From contig DAOUDD010000193.1 in NCBI GenBank assembly GCA_034431765.1, positions 32,055 through 96,054 of the forward strand: a stretch of 64,000 nt of DNA, read 5' to 3'. Each line of letters starts with the position of its first letter. Within the stretch, counting starts at the first letter, position 1. The translations under genes were made by a program, and so were the position numbers. The DNA is from DASYAN01 sp034431765 (GTDB lineage Bacteria; Chloroflexota; Ktedonobacteria; Ktedonobacterales; Ktedonobacteraceae). Shown in pieces: positions 1 through 8,788 of this stretch. Under the pieces are notes generated by a model that ran no database searches, was not told where the DNA came from, and worked only from the letters and a program-made list of their open reading frames with translations.

Positions 1-977
1 GCATTCAGTTTGGTGATACGCCTGAGCAAGCGCATGCGGCAGCAAAGCGTGTCCTTGGCATGGACATCAAAGGGCTAACCGTTGAAAAAGTACTTGTCAC
101 CTCTAAGATCGATATTCAAGAGGAATATTATCTGGGCATCATCCTTGACCGCAAGACACAGGCCCCGGTAGTGATGGCTTCGATTGCCGGCGGCATTGAT
201 ATCGAAGAGGTCGCCGCTACAACGCCTGAGAAGATTGTTCAGCAACCCATCGACATGCGTTGGGGGTTACGTTCTTTCGAGGCGTTCAACATCCTGACAC
301 AGGCGGGCTTCCCCCATCACGTTTTGCGTCCCGCCGCCAGCATCCTCACTGCGCTTGCAAAAGCCTTTATTGAGAGCGATGCAAGTCTTGCCGAGATTAA
401 TCCCCTGGCATACACAAAAGATGGCAAGGTCATGGCTGCGGATGCGAAAATTCTGCTCGATGATAACGCCCTCTACCGCCACAAAGAATACGCGAGCTGG
501 GCTGAGCCGGAAGAGGCCAATCCACTGGAATACGAAGCGAAGCAAGAGGGCCTGACCTACGTCAAGCTGGATGGAGATGTTGGTATCATCGGCAACGGTG
601 CGGGCCTGGTCATGACAACCCTCGATATGGTGGCACGCTCCGGTGGTAAGCCGGCAAACTTCCTGGATATCGGTGGTGGTGCGAAGGCCGAGGTCATGTA
701 CAAATCCCTCACGTTCGTCGCACGCGATCCACAGGTTAAAGGCATTCTGGTCAACATCTTCGGCGGTATTACACGTGGTGAAGAGGTGGCGAAAGGTGTG
801 ATTATGGCGCAGAACGAGCTGCCCAAAGGGATGCCTATCGTTGTCCGTCTCTCAGGCACAGGTGCTGAAGAGGGGCGCGCGCTTCTCAAGGACGCGGGTC
901 TGGATTGGGGAAAAGATATGCGCGACGCCTCAGAGAAGATTGTTGCGGCAATTTCGAGCAGGAGTGAAGGAAAGTAG
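1..977 (+). CDS. sucC: Succinyl-CoA synthetase (ADP-forming) beta subunit, 5' end outside window
   Basis: The reading frame is open from the first bases of the window, so the N-terminal part of the ATP-grasp domain lies upstream; 324 codons are visible. The beta subunit binds nucleotide and, with SucD, makes or uses succinyl-CoA in the TCA cycle in the cytoplasm. Visible hallmarks are the ATP-grasp segment INPLAYTKDGK and the C-terminal ligase-CoA domain with FLDIGGGAKAEV and NIFGGITRGEEVAKG. It ends in TAG only 4 nt before sucD, so the two are certainly co-transcribed. The call rests on these family motifs plus the sucD neighbour. GTP versus ATP preference cannot be told from the visible part. 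Confidence 0.97.
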   Translation, partial: IQFGDTPEQAHAAAKRVLGMDIKGLTVEKVLVTSKIDIQEEYYLGIILDRKTQAPVVMASIAGGIDIEEVAATTPEKIVQQPIDMRWGLRSFEAFNILTQAGFPHHVLRPAASILTALAKAFIESDASLAEINPLAYTKDGKVMAADAKILLDDNALYRHKEYASWAEPEEANPLEYEAKQEGLTYVKLDGDVGIIGNGAGLVMTTLDMVARSGGKPANFLDIGGGAKAEVMYKSLTFVARDPQVKGILVNIFGGITRGEEVAKGVIMAQNELPKGMPIVVRLSGTGAEEGRALLKDAGLDWGKDMRDASEKIVAAISSRSEGK

Positions 978-981
978 TACT

Positions 982-1851
982 ATGAGTATTCTTCTTGATT
1001 CTACCACACGAGTCATTGTGCAGGGTATAACTGGGCGCGAAGGACTCTTTCATACACGCAATATGCTCGCCGCTGGCACCAAAGTTGTTGGAGGTGTCAC
1101 ACCGGGCAAGGGTGGACAGAGTGTGGAAGGCGTACCCGTCTTCGATACTGTCTCGCAGGCAAAAGCCGCAACCAATGCGAATGCTTCATGTATCTTCGTG
1201 CCCCCTGCCGGGGCTGCTGACGCTATTATGGATGCTGCCACCGCAGGTATCGAGCTGATCGTTTGCATCACCGAAGGAATTCCGGTGGTAGATATGACAC
1301 GCGCTATCCTGGTTGTGCGTGAAAAGGGTGCACGTCTGATTGGTCCCAACTGCCCCGGTATGTGCACACCTGGACATGGCAAGATCGGCATTATCCCTTA
1401 CCAGATCTTTAAGCCCGGTTCGGTTGGCTTTATCTCGCGCTCCGGCACGCTCACATACGAGGTCGTGTCGCTGCTAACTGGAGCTGGCATCGGGCAATCT
1501 ACCTGCGTTGGTATCGGTGGAGATCCCATCATCGGTTCGACTTTCGTCGATTACCTGAGACTCTTCGAGAACGATCCACAGACCCAGGCTGTAGTTATGT
1601 GTGGCGAGATTGGTGGCAGCGACGAAGAGGATGCGGCTGAGTACATCCGCACTTCGATGAAAAAGCCAGTGGTAGCTTTCATTTCGGGGCGCACTGCACC
1701 TCCAGGAAAGCGTATGGGACATGCTGGCGCGATCATTTCTGGCAACACAGGAACCGCACAAGGCAAGGTTTCGGCACTTCAGGGAGCCAACGTCCCCGTC
1801 GCTGATACTATCTTTGATATTCCTGAGCTGGTTAAAAAAGTCCTAAAGTAA
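982..1851 (+). CDS. sucD: Succinyl-CoA synthetase alpha subunit
   Basis: A 289-residue protein of normal family length. The N-terminal CoA-binding Rossmann part carries VQGITGREGLFHT, and the phosphohistidine loop reads GKRMGHAGAIISG, so the catalytic His is present. The subunit carries the phosphorylated histidine that passes phosphate between succinyl-CoA and the nucleotide on SucC. I chose the ATG at 982 because it follows a GGAG/AAGGA ribosome site at the end of sucC and gives the standard N-terminus; a longer frame back to a TTG at 841 overlaps sucC and adds non-homologous residues. It is the second gene of sucCD. Confidence 0.97.
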   Translation: MSILLDSTTRVIVQGITGREGLFHTRNMLAAGTKVVGGVTPGKGGQSVEGVPVFDTVSQAKAATNANASCIFVPPAGAADAIMDAATAGIELIVCITEGIPVVDMTRAILVVREKGARLIGPNCPGMCTPGHGKIGIIPYQIFKPGSVGFISRSGTLTYEVVSLLTGAGIGQSTCVGIGGDPIIGSTFVDYLRLFENDPQTQAVVMCGEIGGSDEEDAAEYIRTSMKKPVVAFISGRTAPPGKRMGHAGAIISGNTGTAQGKVSALQGANVPVADTIFDIPELVKKVLK

Positions 1852-1870
1852 CATACTGATAGAGACGCTG

Positions 1871-1898
1871 GTGCGCGACGAACTACATCATCGCGCAC
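1871..1898 (+). terminator. Hairpin after sucCD, possible terminator
   Basis: An 8-bp perfect stem (GTGCGCGA with TCGCGCAC, 12-nt loop) begins 20 nt after the sucD stop. No T-tract follows, so it is a weak candidate for termination or mRNA 3'-end protection. Confidence 0.35.
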
Positions 1899-1961
1899 AT
1901 TCCTGACCACTAACACTATCTCAAGCCACAACACAAATCTATTTTCTTGAGGAAACGAGCC

Positions 1962-3191
1962 ATGACGACGGCACTCATCTATGATCCGATATTTCTGGAA
2001 CACCTCACTCCGGCACACCATCCTGAGCAGCCACAACGCCTCGAAAGAGCGATGCAATATCTGCGTGGGCTTGGCTGGTTGCAGCGCGAGGGGTTGGTAC
2101 AGGTACGCCCACGAGCTGCTACTGTGGATGAACTAGCAGCCGTTCACGAGCGTGCGTATATTCAAGAGGTTGAGGAGCTGTGTCGTCAGGCAGCACAGGC
2201 CGAGGATGGGAACGATAGTGAGCAGCTTATGCTGGGTACCGATACCTATGTATCGGCACGATCATACGAGGTTGCACGTAAGGCTGCCGGCGCTCCATTG
2301 ACTGCTATCGACGCAATTCTACATGGCCAGGCCGATAACGCTTACTGCCTTGTCCGCCCTCCTGGTCATCATGCGGTGGCAGAGGCGGCAATGGGCTTTT
2401 GTATCTTCAACACTGTTGCTGTAGCCGCACGCTATGCACTTGACGCGCACGGTCTCGAACGCGTGATGATTCTCGATTACGATGTGCATCATGGCAACGG
2501 GACACAGGAAATGTTCTACGACGATCCGCGTGTGCTCTATATCTCACTCCACCAGTCCCCCTTCTATCCAGGCACAGGTCATTCTGAGGAGCGTGGCGAA
2601 GGTGCAGGACTGGGTACGACAATCAATATTCCCTTGCCAGCAGGAGCAGGCTACGAGACGTATGAACCAATTTTTCGTCAGGTCATCGCTCCCGCTACTG
2701 ACCGCTTCAACCCGCAATTGATTCTCATCTCGGCAGGTTTCGATGCACACTGGCGCGAGACACAAAATGATTCAGGCCTGGCACAACCCGGAATGTTACT
2801 TTCGACGGCGGGCTTCTTCCAGCTCAACAAAATACTGCTCGATCTTGCAAATACGATCTGCCAGGGAAGGATAATTATGGTACAGGAAGGTGGTTACGAC
2901 CTGGAAGCTATTGCAAGTTGTGTTGCTACCAGCATCAATCAGCTTCTCGGCGATGACGCTGCTGTCGATGCCTGTGGACCTGCTCCACACCAGCCCTACC
3001 GTCTCAATAGTGACGTCCTGATCGCCGAATTGCGGCGCATCCACCAGCTCACCGGCTACCGTATGAAGCACGCTCCCCGTCCCGATATCGCAAAACTTCG
3101 ACAGGAGGTCAAGGGACCCGAATCTGAAGCTGAAGAACAAAAGAACAAGACAGCCTCAGATCAGGCTGGTGATAGTGATACATCACACTAA
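1962..3191 (+). CDS. Histone deacetylase-family (AcuC/HDAC-like) amidohydrolase
   Basis: A 409-residue zinc amidohydrolase of the arginase/deacetylase fold. The class signatures are all present: RPPGHHA (paired active-site His), LDYDVHHGNGTQ (zinc-binding Asp and His), the SLHQ strand, SAGFDAHWRE (second zinc Asp) and QEGGYDLEA with the catalytic-site Tyr. Bacterial members remove acetyl groups from lysines, polyamines or small amides; the substrate cannot be told from sequence. The C-terminus adds a charged tail rich in Glu and Lys. The ATG at 1962 follows GAGGAAAC at good spacing; an upstream TTG at 1947 is less likely. It is a separate unit from sucCD, with about 110 nt between them. Confidence 0.9.
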   Translation: MTTALIYDPIFLEHLTPAHHPEQPQRLERAMQYLRGLGWLQREGLVQVRPRAATVDELAAVHERAYIQEVEELCRQAAQAEDGNDSEQLMLGTDTYVSARSYEVARKAAGAPLTAIDAILHGQADNAYCLVRPPGHHAVAEAAMGFCIFNTVAVAARYALDAHGLERVMILDYDVHHGNGTQEMFYDDPRVLYISLHQSPFYPGTGHSEERGEGAGLGTTINIPLPAGAGYETYEPIFRQVIAPATDRFNPQLILISAGFDAHWRETQNDSGLAQPGMLLSTAGFFQLNKILLDLANTICQGRIIMVQEGGYDLEAIASCVATSINQLLGDDAAVDACGPAPHQPYRLNSDVLIAELRRIHQLTGYRMKHAPRPDIAKLRQEVKGPESEAEEQKNKTASDQAGDSDTSH

Positions 3192-3217
3192 CAGCTTGCT
3201 GAGCTAAGATAAAATTA

Positions 3218-3226
3218 TGCTATACT
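3218..3226 (+). promoter_or_regulatory. Extended -10 promoter element
   Basis: TGCTATACT, an extended -10 (TG-n-TATACT), sits about 50 nt before the Uma2 start at 3278. A poor -35 (TTGCTG at 3196) is 19 nt upstream. The same TGCTATACT string occurs before other genes in this window. Confidence 0.5.
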
Positions 3227-3277
3227 AGCACATATCATTGTACATAGAGGTAATGTAGATAGGGAGGAGTTGAATTC

Positions 3278-3876
3278 ATGAGCATCATAGGGAAGCTTAC
3301 AATAGTTACACCAGCTAATAGAAGACCAGGACTACAGCAGGGACACTGGACCTATAATGATTATGCGGCTCAACTTGATGACGGAAACCACTATGAAATT
3401 ATAGATGGAGTGCTGTATATGACCCCTGCGCCTGGTACTTTTCACCAGAAAACGGTGTTAAAGATATCGCGTCAACTGCTTACACACATAGAAGACATCA
3501 AACTTGGACAGGTCTTTATCGCCCAATTGATGTTGAGCTAGCTCCAGACATGGTTGTGCAACCAGATGTACTCGTTGTATTGGAACATGGACAGGCAACC
3601 ATTACCCCTTCGCGTATTCTCGGTGCACCAGATCTTGTTATTGAAGTTGTTTCACCTACAACCGCGTCCTATGATCAACATGAGAAACGTGATGCTTACG
3701 CACGTGCAGGTATTCCCGAATATTGGCTAGTCGATTCAGGAAAACAAACTGTCGAAATTCTCTTTCTGAATGATGGAGTATATCAATCCCAGGGAATCTT
3801 TTCGGGTGAACAACAACTTACCTCCCGCTTCATTCCCACAATTCGTGAGATAAAAGTTGCAACATTTTTCCAATAG
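3278..3876 (+). pseudogene. Uma2-family (DUF820) endonuclease-like gene, broken by a one-base frameshift
   Basis: Two adjacent frames make one family protein. The first (3278-3541) holds YEIIDGVLYMTPAPG and runs to FIA; the second resumes with PIDVELAPDMVVQPDVLVVL, then APDLVIEVVSPTT and RDAYARAGIPEYWLVD, the family core with its PD-(D/E)XK-like residues. Restoring a single C in the CCC run near 3521-3524 joins the frames with no loss. The start has a strong GGGAGGAG site. Uma2 proteins are expanded in Chloroflexota and cyanobacteria; their role is poorly known. This copy is either a recent pseudogene or carries a sequencing error; the otherwise intact sequence fits either. Confidence 0.8.
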
Positions 3877-3914
3877 GATGTTTTCTACTCAGCTAGCCAG
3901 CACGATGGGCTAGA

Positions 3915-4131
3915 TTAATTTCTTTGTACATTCATCACCATGTAATCGTTCTGAGATACTTTACGCATCCCTGCACGTTCGTATAATGTGTGAACTCCAG
4001 TCGAATTCTTCGTATTAACGTCGAGCTGGACCTGACGAATACCACGACGGTGGTACTCACAGAAAGCTGTCAGCAGGAGATTGAGTGCAATTCCTCAGCT
4101 TCCTTCTAAAGAACCAAAACTACTATATCAT
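3915..4131 (-). pseudogene. GNAT acetyltransferase relic (C-terminal part)
   Basis: Read on the minus strand, this non-coding gap translates as a GNAT C-terminus: GIALNLLLTAFCEYHRRG, then VQLDVNTKNSTGVHTLYERA and a short end with TAA at 3915-3917. An in-frame TGA at 4095-4097 interrupts it just before GIALN, where the family normally has the pyrophosphate-binding turn. Nothing recognisable as the N-terminal half lies upstream. It is therefore a decayed remnant. The gap 3877-4263 holds nothing else I can identify. Confidence 0.65.
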
Positions 4132-4263
4132 TCATCGTAGCATACTGTTGCAAGAAGCGTCCTACTTACTGATTTGATTCAGTATGAAATGGACAAATGC
4201 TTTGTTTGAGGCAATGTTTCTTCTTCCTCACTCTGGTTGTCTCGCCTTCGAATTTCTTTACAG

Positions 4264-5544
4264 CTAAACTCGTCTATAGCCAGCTCCAGCGGCAGCACGG
4301 CAAATATCAATAGTGGCCTGGCGTCCAGCTCGCTCTGGATAGTGTTGTTCTACGGCCCGACGCAGAGAATTTACCGCTTCATTGCGTACGAGATTGATCG
4401 TACAGCCACCAAAGCCACCACCTAGCATACGCGCACCTAGCACACCTGGAACTGTACGGGCTATCTCGACCAGCGTGTCCAGTTCCATGCAACTGACCTG
4501 ATATTCGTCACGTAAACCAGCATGGCCCTGCCACAAAATCGTGCCAACCTCCTCGATCTTGCCCTCTTCCAGGAGTTTGACCACCTGTAAGACACGTGCA
4601 TCCTCCGCTATAATATAGCCTGCACGACGACGCAAAATCTCTGGAAGCTCTCCTTTGTAGCGCTCAAACTGTTGCGGTGTGATATCGCGCAAGGCTTTGA
4701 TCTCACGCGCCTGTGCATTCTCCGGCTCATCGCGTACAATCAGCTCACGTAAGCGCTCCACGGCCTCTTCGCATTGCCGCCGCCGCTTGTTGTAGGCGGA
4801 GGAGGCAAGTTCGCGCCGGACACCGGTATCGATGACTGCGAGCGTGACGTCAGGCAGATCAAACGGCAAATAACGATACTCAAATGAGCGACAATCCAGC
4901 AAAATTGCCTGCTTTGGCCGCCCAAGGACAGAGGCTGCTTGATCGAGAATGCCACTACGCAACCCTGAGGCGATGTGCTCAGCACGCTGGCAAACTGCTG
5001 CTACTTGCATCGGCGTGAGTGTCGCACCCTCTGTACCGAGCATAAAGTCACCATCGGAGAAGAGTGCACAGGCTTGGGCCGTCGCAACTTCAACTGCGGC
5101 TGATGAGCTCATACCACCACCGAGAGGTACATCACCACTTATTATCGCGTCAAACCCCTGCAGCGCTATTCCCGAACGGCGCAGTTCAGCGACAACCCCC
5201 AGCACATAGCGTGCCCAGGAAGGAAGAGGCTCACGCTGTCGCTCAAACGTCTCTGGCAGACCATCTAAAGAGAACTCGGCATACTCATTAAAGTGTGTTG
5301 ACCAGAGCCGTACAGTTGCATCTTTGCGTGTCCGTCCAGCAAACGCAGCCACACGGTCTACGGCAAGAGGTAAGACATAGCCATCGTTGTAATCGGTGTG
5401 TTCTCCGATCAGATTGACACGTCCAGGAGCCCACGCAGCTCCAAGTGGCGTTTTGTAAAGTGTTTCATCCGTGAACTTTTTTGGGAAAAGCGTCAGCGCC
5501 TCCTGTACAGGCGGTAACAACTGTGCTGTACTCATCGTAACCAC
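4264..5544 (-). CDS. galK: Galactokinase
   Basis: A 426-residue GHMP kinase that phosphorylates galactose at C1 in the Leloir pathway. The signature APGRVNLIGEHTDYNDGY is at residues 39-56, the ATP-binding GHMP motif reads PLGGGMSSSAA, and motif 3 reads ARMLGGGFGGCTI; all are intact. The likely start is the GTG at 5544, which shares its first base with the galT stop (TAGTG) and has AGAGG 4 nt upstream; the ATG at 5535 is the alternative. It is the second gene of a galT-galK operon, translationally coupled to galT. No galE is visible nearby. Confidence 0.95.
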   Translation of the reverse strand: MVTMSTAQLLPPVQEALTLFPKKFTDETLYKTPLGAAWAPGRVNLIGEHTDYNDGYVLPLAVDRVAAFAGRTRKDATVRLWSTHFNEYAEFSLDGLPETFERQREPLPSWARYVLGVVAELRRSGIALQGFDAIISGDVPLGGGMSSSAAVEVATAQACALFSDGDFMLGTEGATLTPMQVAAVCQRAEHIASGLRSGILDQAASVLGRPKQAILLDCRSFEYRYLPFDLPDVTLAVIDTGVRRELASSAYNKRRRQCEEAVERLRELIVRDEPENAQAREIKALRDITPQQFERYKGELPEILRRRAGYIIAEDARVLQVVKLLEEGKIEEVGTILWQGHAGLRDEYQVSCMELDTLVEIARTVPGVLGARMLGGGFGGCTINLVRNEAVNSLRRAVEQHYPERAGRQATIDICRAAAGAGYRRV

Positions 5545-6452
5545 TATACCTCTTTCTTTGCGATAGCCTCTCGTAACTCCTGCGCTTTCTGAACGGGATT
5601 CGAGTCATTTGTCCAGAGACCCCAGATCGACTCAGCCGATGCTGCATACTTGAGCTTTCCTGGTGCTCGACCTATCGCGAGAATTTCAATATGGAAGTGG
5701 AAGCGCTCGTCCGCGAGCTGGTGCAGACCAAGCAGATAGGGCATGGGAGCCATGGCACCATCAAATAAGGCATTGTAGCCACGAATTACCGTGAGCATAA
5801 GCGCTGCCAGATCATACAGTTCATCGTCATTCATCAGGCCAATATTGGCGACATGCCGCCGAGGATAGAGATGAGTCTCATAGGGATAGCGCACGAAAGG
5901 CGGCAAAAAGGCTTGCCACGTTGGTAGCTCAGCAACCTGGTACTCACTATTCGTCAACTCCTCACGCACGCGACAGAAGGGGCAGCCCTTCCCGGCCTCG
6001 TCATCCTGCCGCACGGTCTCGAACTCGCGCTCAAGCGTTGCGGGAACGACAGAGACGCCATATGCCTGACCATGCGGGTGAAACTGTGTCTGCCCGATAG
6101 CCGTTCCGCTATTTTCAAAGATCATCACCGTGGGATAACGTGAGGATAGATCCTGATAGAGGCTGCGCCAGAGCTGCGTTACGGCGAACACCTCGTCTAC
6201 AGTCAACTGCGTGAAGGTCTTATTGTGGTCTCGATTATAAATGACTACATAGGCCTCACCCACTGGCGGTTTGAACGGTGGAAAGTCATTCGGGTGCAGC
6301 CAGACCTGCTCGTTCGGACCCACACGACCACTGGTGATATCGGCACAAAAGGGGCACTCTGTTGTCCCTTCACGTCGGTTCATGCGATGTGCAGCGTTCA
6401 CCAGGTATTGCCGCAGGATAGGATTCCAGACTAAAGGTGTTGTTGTATCCAT
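5544..6452 (-). CDS. galT: Galactose-1-phosphate uridylyltransferase
   Basis: A 302-residue HIT-superfamily enzyme that exchanges UMP between UDP-glucose and galactose-1-phosphate. The catalytic motif FHPHGQ follows FENSGTAIGQTQ, and two CPFC pairs (one near residue 34, one near 150) look like the zinc-site cysteines. The C-terminal half has HFHIEILAIGR, the second HIT-like repeat. The protein is a little shorter than the 340-350 residues of the E. coli enzyme. It starts the galT-galK operon; the ATG at 6452 is preceded only by a weak ribosome site. Confidence 0.95.
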   Translation of the reverse strand: MDTTTPLVWNPILRQYLVNAAHRMNRREGTTECPFCADITSGRVGPNEQVWLHPNDFPPFKPPVGEAYVVIYNRDHNKTFTQLTVDEVFAVTQLWRSLYQDLSSRYPTVMIFENSGTAIGQTQFHPHGQAYGVSVVPATLEREFETVRQDDEAGKGCPFCRVREELTNSEYQVAELPTWQAFLPPFVRYPYETHLYPRRHVANIGLMNDDELYDLAALMLTVIRGYNALFDGAMAPMPYLLGLHQLADERFHFHIEILAIGRAPGKLKYAASAESIWGLWTNDSNPVQKAQELREAIAKKEV

Positions 6453-6493
6453 AAAGTTACTTATCCCTACCTATTAAAAACTACATATAAAGA

Positions 6494-7084
6494 CTAATGA
6501 TGAGCGTGAGAAGTTTGACTTCCCATAAGCACACAGCGCCCCTGTTGTGCTAAGCTCGTCAGCAATGTTCCCTTATCGAGTTCGCCTTGCGCATCCTTTT
6601 GAGAGAACAACCACTCCTGCCACGTCTCTCTATCAGTGAAGAGCGCCCACGCGACTGGAGCAACCTGTTTTCTCGTCGCTTGCATCAAGGCAAGCGCGTG
6701 CTGATAGCCAGGCTCCAGTTGGCTAAGCGGAGGTAAGCTTTCATCTACAAGAGCTTCAAATGTACGAATGCTACTCACTTCCCCCTGTACAACCTCGCAG
6801 ATCACGCCCAGAATCAGTTTCTCGTGCTCCTCAACAGTCTCACCGGGTTCCTGTTCCGTCATTTGTTCCCCAACGCCGGACTCCTCTGTTTCCCAGACAC
6901 CGAGAAGCAACGTGCAGTGCGAGGGTAAGTGATGCAGAAACGTCTCGATCTGCGTCTTGCTCCAGCCATGCCAGGTAAACTGTTCATCATTTTGCGCAAG
7001 CCCAAGTGCAGCTTCTACAATTGGTCGTGCTGGCTGCCAGAGTGCAGAGTCAGCATCAATAATAATCAGATCTTCTACAAACAC
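6494..7084 (-). CDS. Protein of unknown function, probably the 3' part of a frameshifted gene
   Basis: A 196-residue acidic frame starting at a GTG (7084) without a convincing ribosome site. I do not recognise the family. It opens with VFVEDLIIIDADSALWQPA and is rich in Trp, Gln and Glu; no membrane segment or signal peptide. The frame stays open upstream of the GTG for about 30 coding-like codons (ADYLWLKYGEEDPDKIG) up to a TGA, and an immediately upstream, well-started helix-turn-helix fragment (7132-7318) runs into the same region in another frame. I infer that both pieces once formed one protein with an N-terminal DNA-binding domain. It ends 41 nt from the galT start. Confidence 0.45.
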   Translation of the reverse strand: MFVEDLIIIDADSALWQPARPIVEAALGLAQNDEQFTWHGWSKTQIETFLHHLPSHCTLLLGVWETEESGVGEQMTEQEPGETVEEHEKLILGVICEVVQGEVSSIRTFEALVDESLPPLSQLEPGYQHALALMQATRKQVAPVAWALFTDRETWQEWLFSQKDAQGELDKGTLLTSLAQQGRCVLMGSQTSHAHH

Positions 7085-7131
7085 ACTCTCATCCTCAAAA
7101 CCAATTTTGTCGGGGTCCTCTTCACCATATT

Positions 7132-7318
7132 TTAACCAGAGATAATCTGCCTTTCTTCACACACCATGTCATCAATAACAGCTTTGGGGTAGTATGCCTC
7201 CTTACGTCCAGGAGCAAAGACCTTTTCAATATCGAGCCTATAAAATGTTGATCGAGGTATTCTTAATAGCTTGCGCGGTGCTATAGAAACCTTCTGATGT
7301 CTTATTCGTTCTTCCCAT
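7132..7318 (-). pseudogene. Frameshifted helix-turn-helix (MerR/excisionase-like) N-terminus
   Basis: An ATG at 7318, with a good AGGAG site 7 nt upstream, opens MGRTNKTSEGFYSTAQAIK. The frame then stops, but the next frame carries LLRIPRSTFYRLDIEKVF followed by APGRKEAYYPKAVIDDM, and ends with TAA at 7132-7134. Together these make a winged-helix type DNA-binding head (STAQAI...PRSTFYR...YYPK). A deletion/frameshift near 7265 and another near 7150 separate it from the 6494-7084 frame, which would be its C-terminal domain. It keeps a promoter and ribosome site, so the loss looks recent. Confidence 0.6.
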
Positions 7319-7356
7319 AGATTTCTCCTACAATGTACAGTGTAGCCATTTTACAA

Positions 7357-7365
7357 AGTATAGCA
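7357..7365 (-). promoter_or_regulatory. Extended -10 promoter for the broken HTH gene
   Basis: On the minus strand the sequence is TGCTATACT, about 40 nt upstream of the ATG at 7318. It is identical to the element at 3218-3226. No good -35 is seen. Confidence 0.5.
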
Positions 7366-7490
7366 TATATGTGCAGTTTGGTATTGTTTGGACAATTCTT
7401 GTATCTGCCACCTAATCTGTTTACACAGCTAGGTACTAGAAGAGTTTAGTCATCGTTAACACAAATCTGGACTTTCAAGTAGGATGATAC

Positions 7491-7808
7491 TTGCATGAGA
7501 GTCGGATGTTAAGCACGCTCACGAAGAAGGCGTATGACATGGGAGACCAGATGCAGACGATAGTCGATGGAACTGTACCACCAGTGACAAGAGACTTATC
7601 GCTTCCCGATCATGTTCATTTCGGACAGAAGACCATTACCAATGATAACGATGAATTTCTTGAAGCAATCGGCTACTGCATTGAGTCTTACTGTGAGGTA
7701 GAAAAGACGCCCAAGAGTGCACAGGATATCTTGCGCATGCTTCGTGAGATCATAGAGAGTAACAAAGAGGAATGCGATATCACGTATGCTGATTCACGTG
7801 CAAAGTAA
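7491..7808 (+). CDS. Small protein of unknown function
   Basis: A 105-residue acidic, soluble protein of no family I recognise. The C-terminal half (DEFLEAIGYCIESYCEVEKTP and on) should be helical. Start is uncertain: a TTG at 7491 has AGGA 6 nt upstream, while ATGs at 7506 and 7539 lack good sites. It ends just before the TnpB element at 7824 and may have been flanking sequence at insertion. Nothing indicates its role. Confidence 0.45.
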   Translation: MHESRMLSTLTKKAYDMGDQMQTIVDGTVPPVTRDLSLPDHVHFGQKTITNDNDEFLEAIGYCIESYCEVEKTPKSAQDILRMLREIIESNKEECDITYADSRAK

Positions 7809-7823
7809 TTCTTCAAACGTAGT

Positions 7824-8788
7824 TTGATTGTAGAGTAAGAGCAATGCTAACGTATGAGTACAAGTGTACTGGGAACAAGCAGCAATACCAAGCTATTGAT
7901 GAAGCTATCCGCATTGTGCAATTCATTCGTAACAAGTGTTTACACATGTGGATGGACGAACGCAATACCTCAAGGAATAACTTGCAATGCTTTTGTGCAG
8001 TGCTGGCCCAAGAGTACTCGTTTGCAGCACAGATCAATGCCCAAGCTTGGCAGGCGTCAGCAGATCGAGCTTGGGCTGCTATCTCCCGTTTCTATGAAAA
8101 CTGTCGGAATAAGAAGCCTGGCAAGAAGGGCTACCCTACCTTCCAGCGAGATAACCGTTCCGTTGAGTATAAACAGACGGGCTGGAAGATGGAATCAAAT
8201 GGCAAGCATATTACTTTCACCGACGGGTGTAGCATTGGGCGCTTACAACTGGTAGGCAATAAAGAACAACACATAGAAGAGTTCCCCATCAAACAGATCA
8301 AACGTGTGCGTCTCGTGCAGCGAGCTGATGGCTACTATTGTCAATTTGCCGTCGAAGCTGAACGGCGCATTGAGCATGTTCCAACTGGCAAACAAGCCGG
8401 TATTGATATGGGACTGAAGGAATTTCTAACCGATAGCGATGGGAACACTGTTGCTAATCCTCGTCATTTGAGGAAAGCAGAGAAGCGACTGAAGAAGCTG
8501 CACAGACAGCCTTCCCGCAAACAAAAGAAGTCTGCTAACAGGAAGAAAGCCAGGAAGTCCCTGGCAAAGGCGTATCTCTCCCGGTTGCAGGCTGGTACTT
8601 GATCGTGACCACAACGCAGCTCTCAACATTCTTGCAAAGGCATTAGACCGTACCGAAACAGGTACTCCACAGAGAGTGCACAACGCTTCTGGACAGGCAC
8701 CCGCTACTCGTTCTCGTCGCAAGACCAGAGCGGGCAAGGTGGCTGGATGAAAGAAGAATCTCCCCGCTTTTAGTGGGGAGAATGTCAG
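7824..8788 (+). mobile_element. IS200/IS605-type element carrying only a deleted tnpB
   Basis: A TTGAT pentamer (7824-7828), the known target motif of several IS605-group elements, lies 15 nt before a tnpB start. The right side ends in a strong hairpin (8760-8782) followed by GAATGTCA, the usual form of an IS605 right end. No transposase tnpA is present, so the element is non-autonomous. The boundaries are inferred from these two marks; an empty-site comparison would fix them. Confidence 0.6.
7844..8751 (+). pseudogene. tnpB: RNA-guided nuclease TnpB, internally deleted
   Basis: The intact N-terminal part runs to residue 252, including the wedge/REC-like region and the first RuvC Asp in QAGIDMGLKEFLTD. 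After KSLAKAYL it jumps directly, and out of frame, to CRLVLDRDHNAALNIL, the third RuvC Asp motif with half of the zinc ribbon, and then to a basic tail ending at TGA 8749-8751. The middle, with the RuvC Glu motif (usually YEDL) and the first CxxC pair, is missing; roughly 90 codons would be lost relative to ordinary TnpB. Nuclease activity should be abolished. The deletion junction is near 8582-8590. Confidence 0.85.

Noticed and set aside
841..981. TTG-started N-terminal extension of sucD
   Set aside because: It overlaps sucC and adds sequence foreign to the family; the ATG at 982 has its own ribosome site.
8600..8602. TGA ending the first tnpB frame read as selenocysteine
   Set aside because: The following codons in that frame are not TnpB; the family sequence resumes in another frame, so a deletion explains it.
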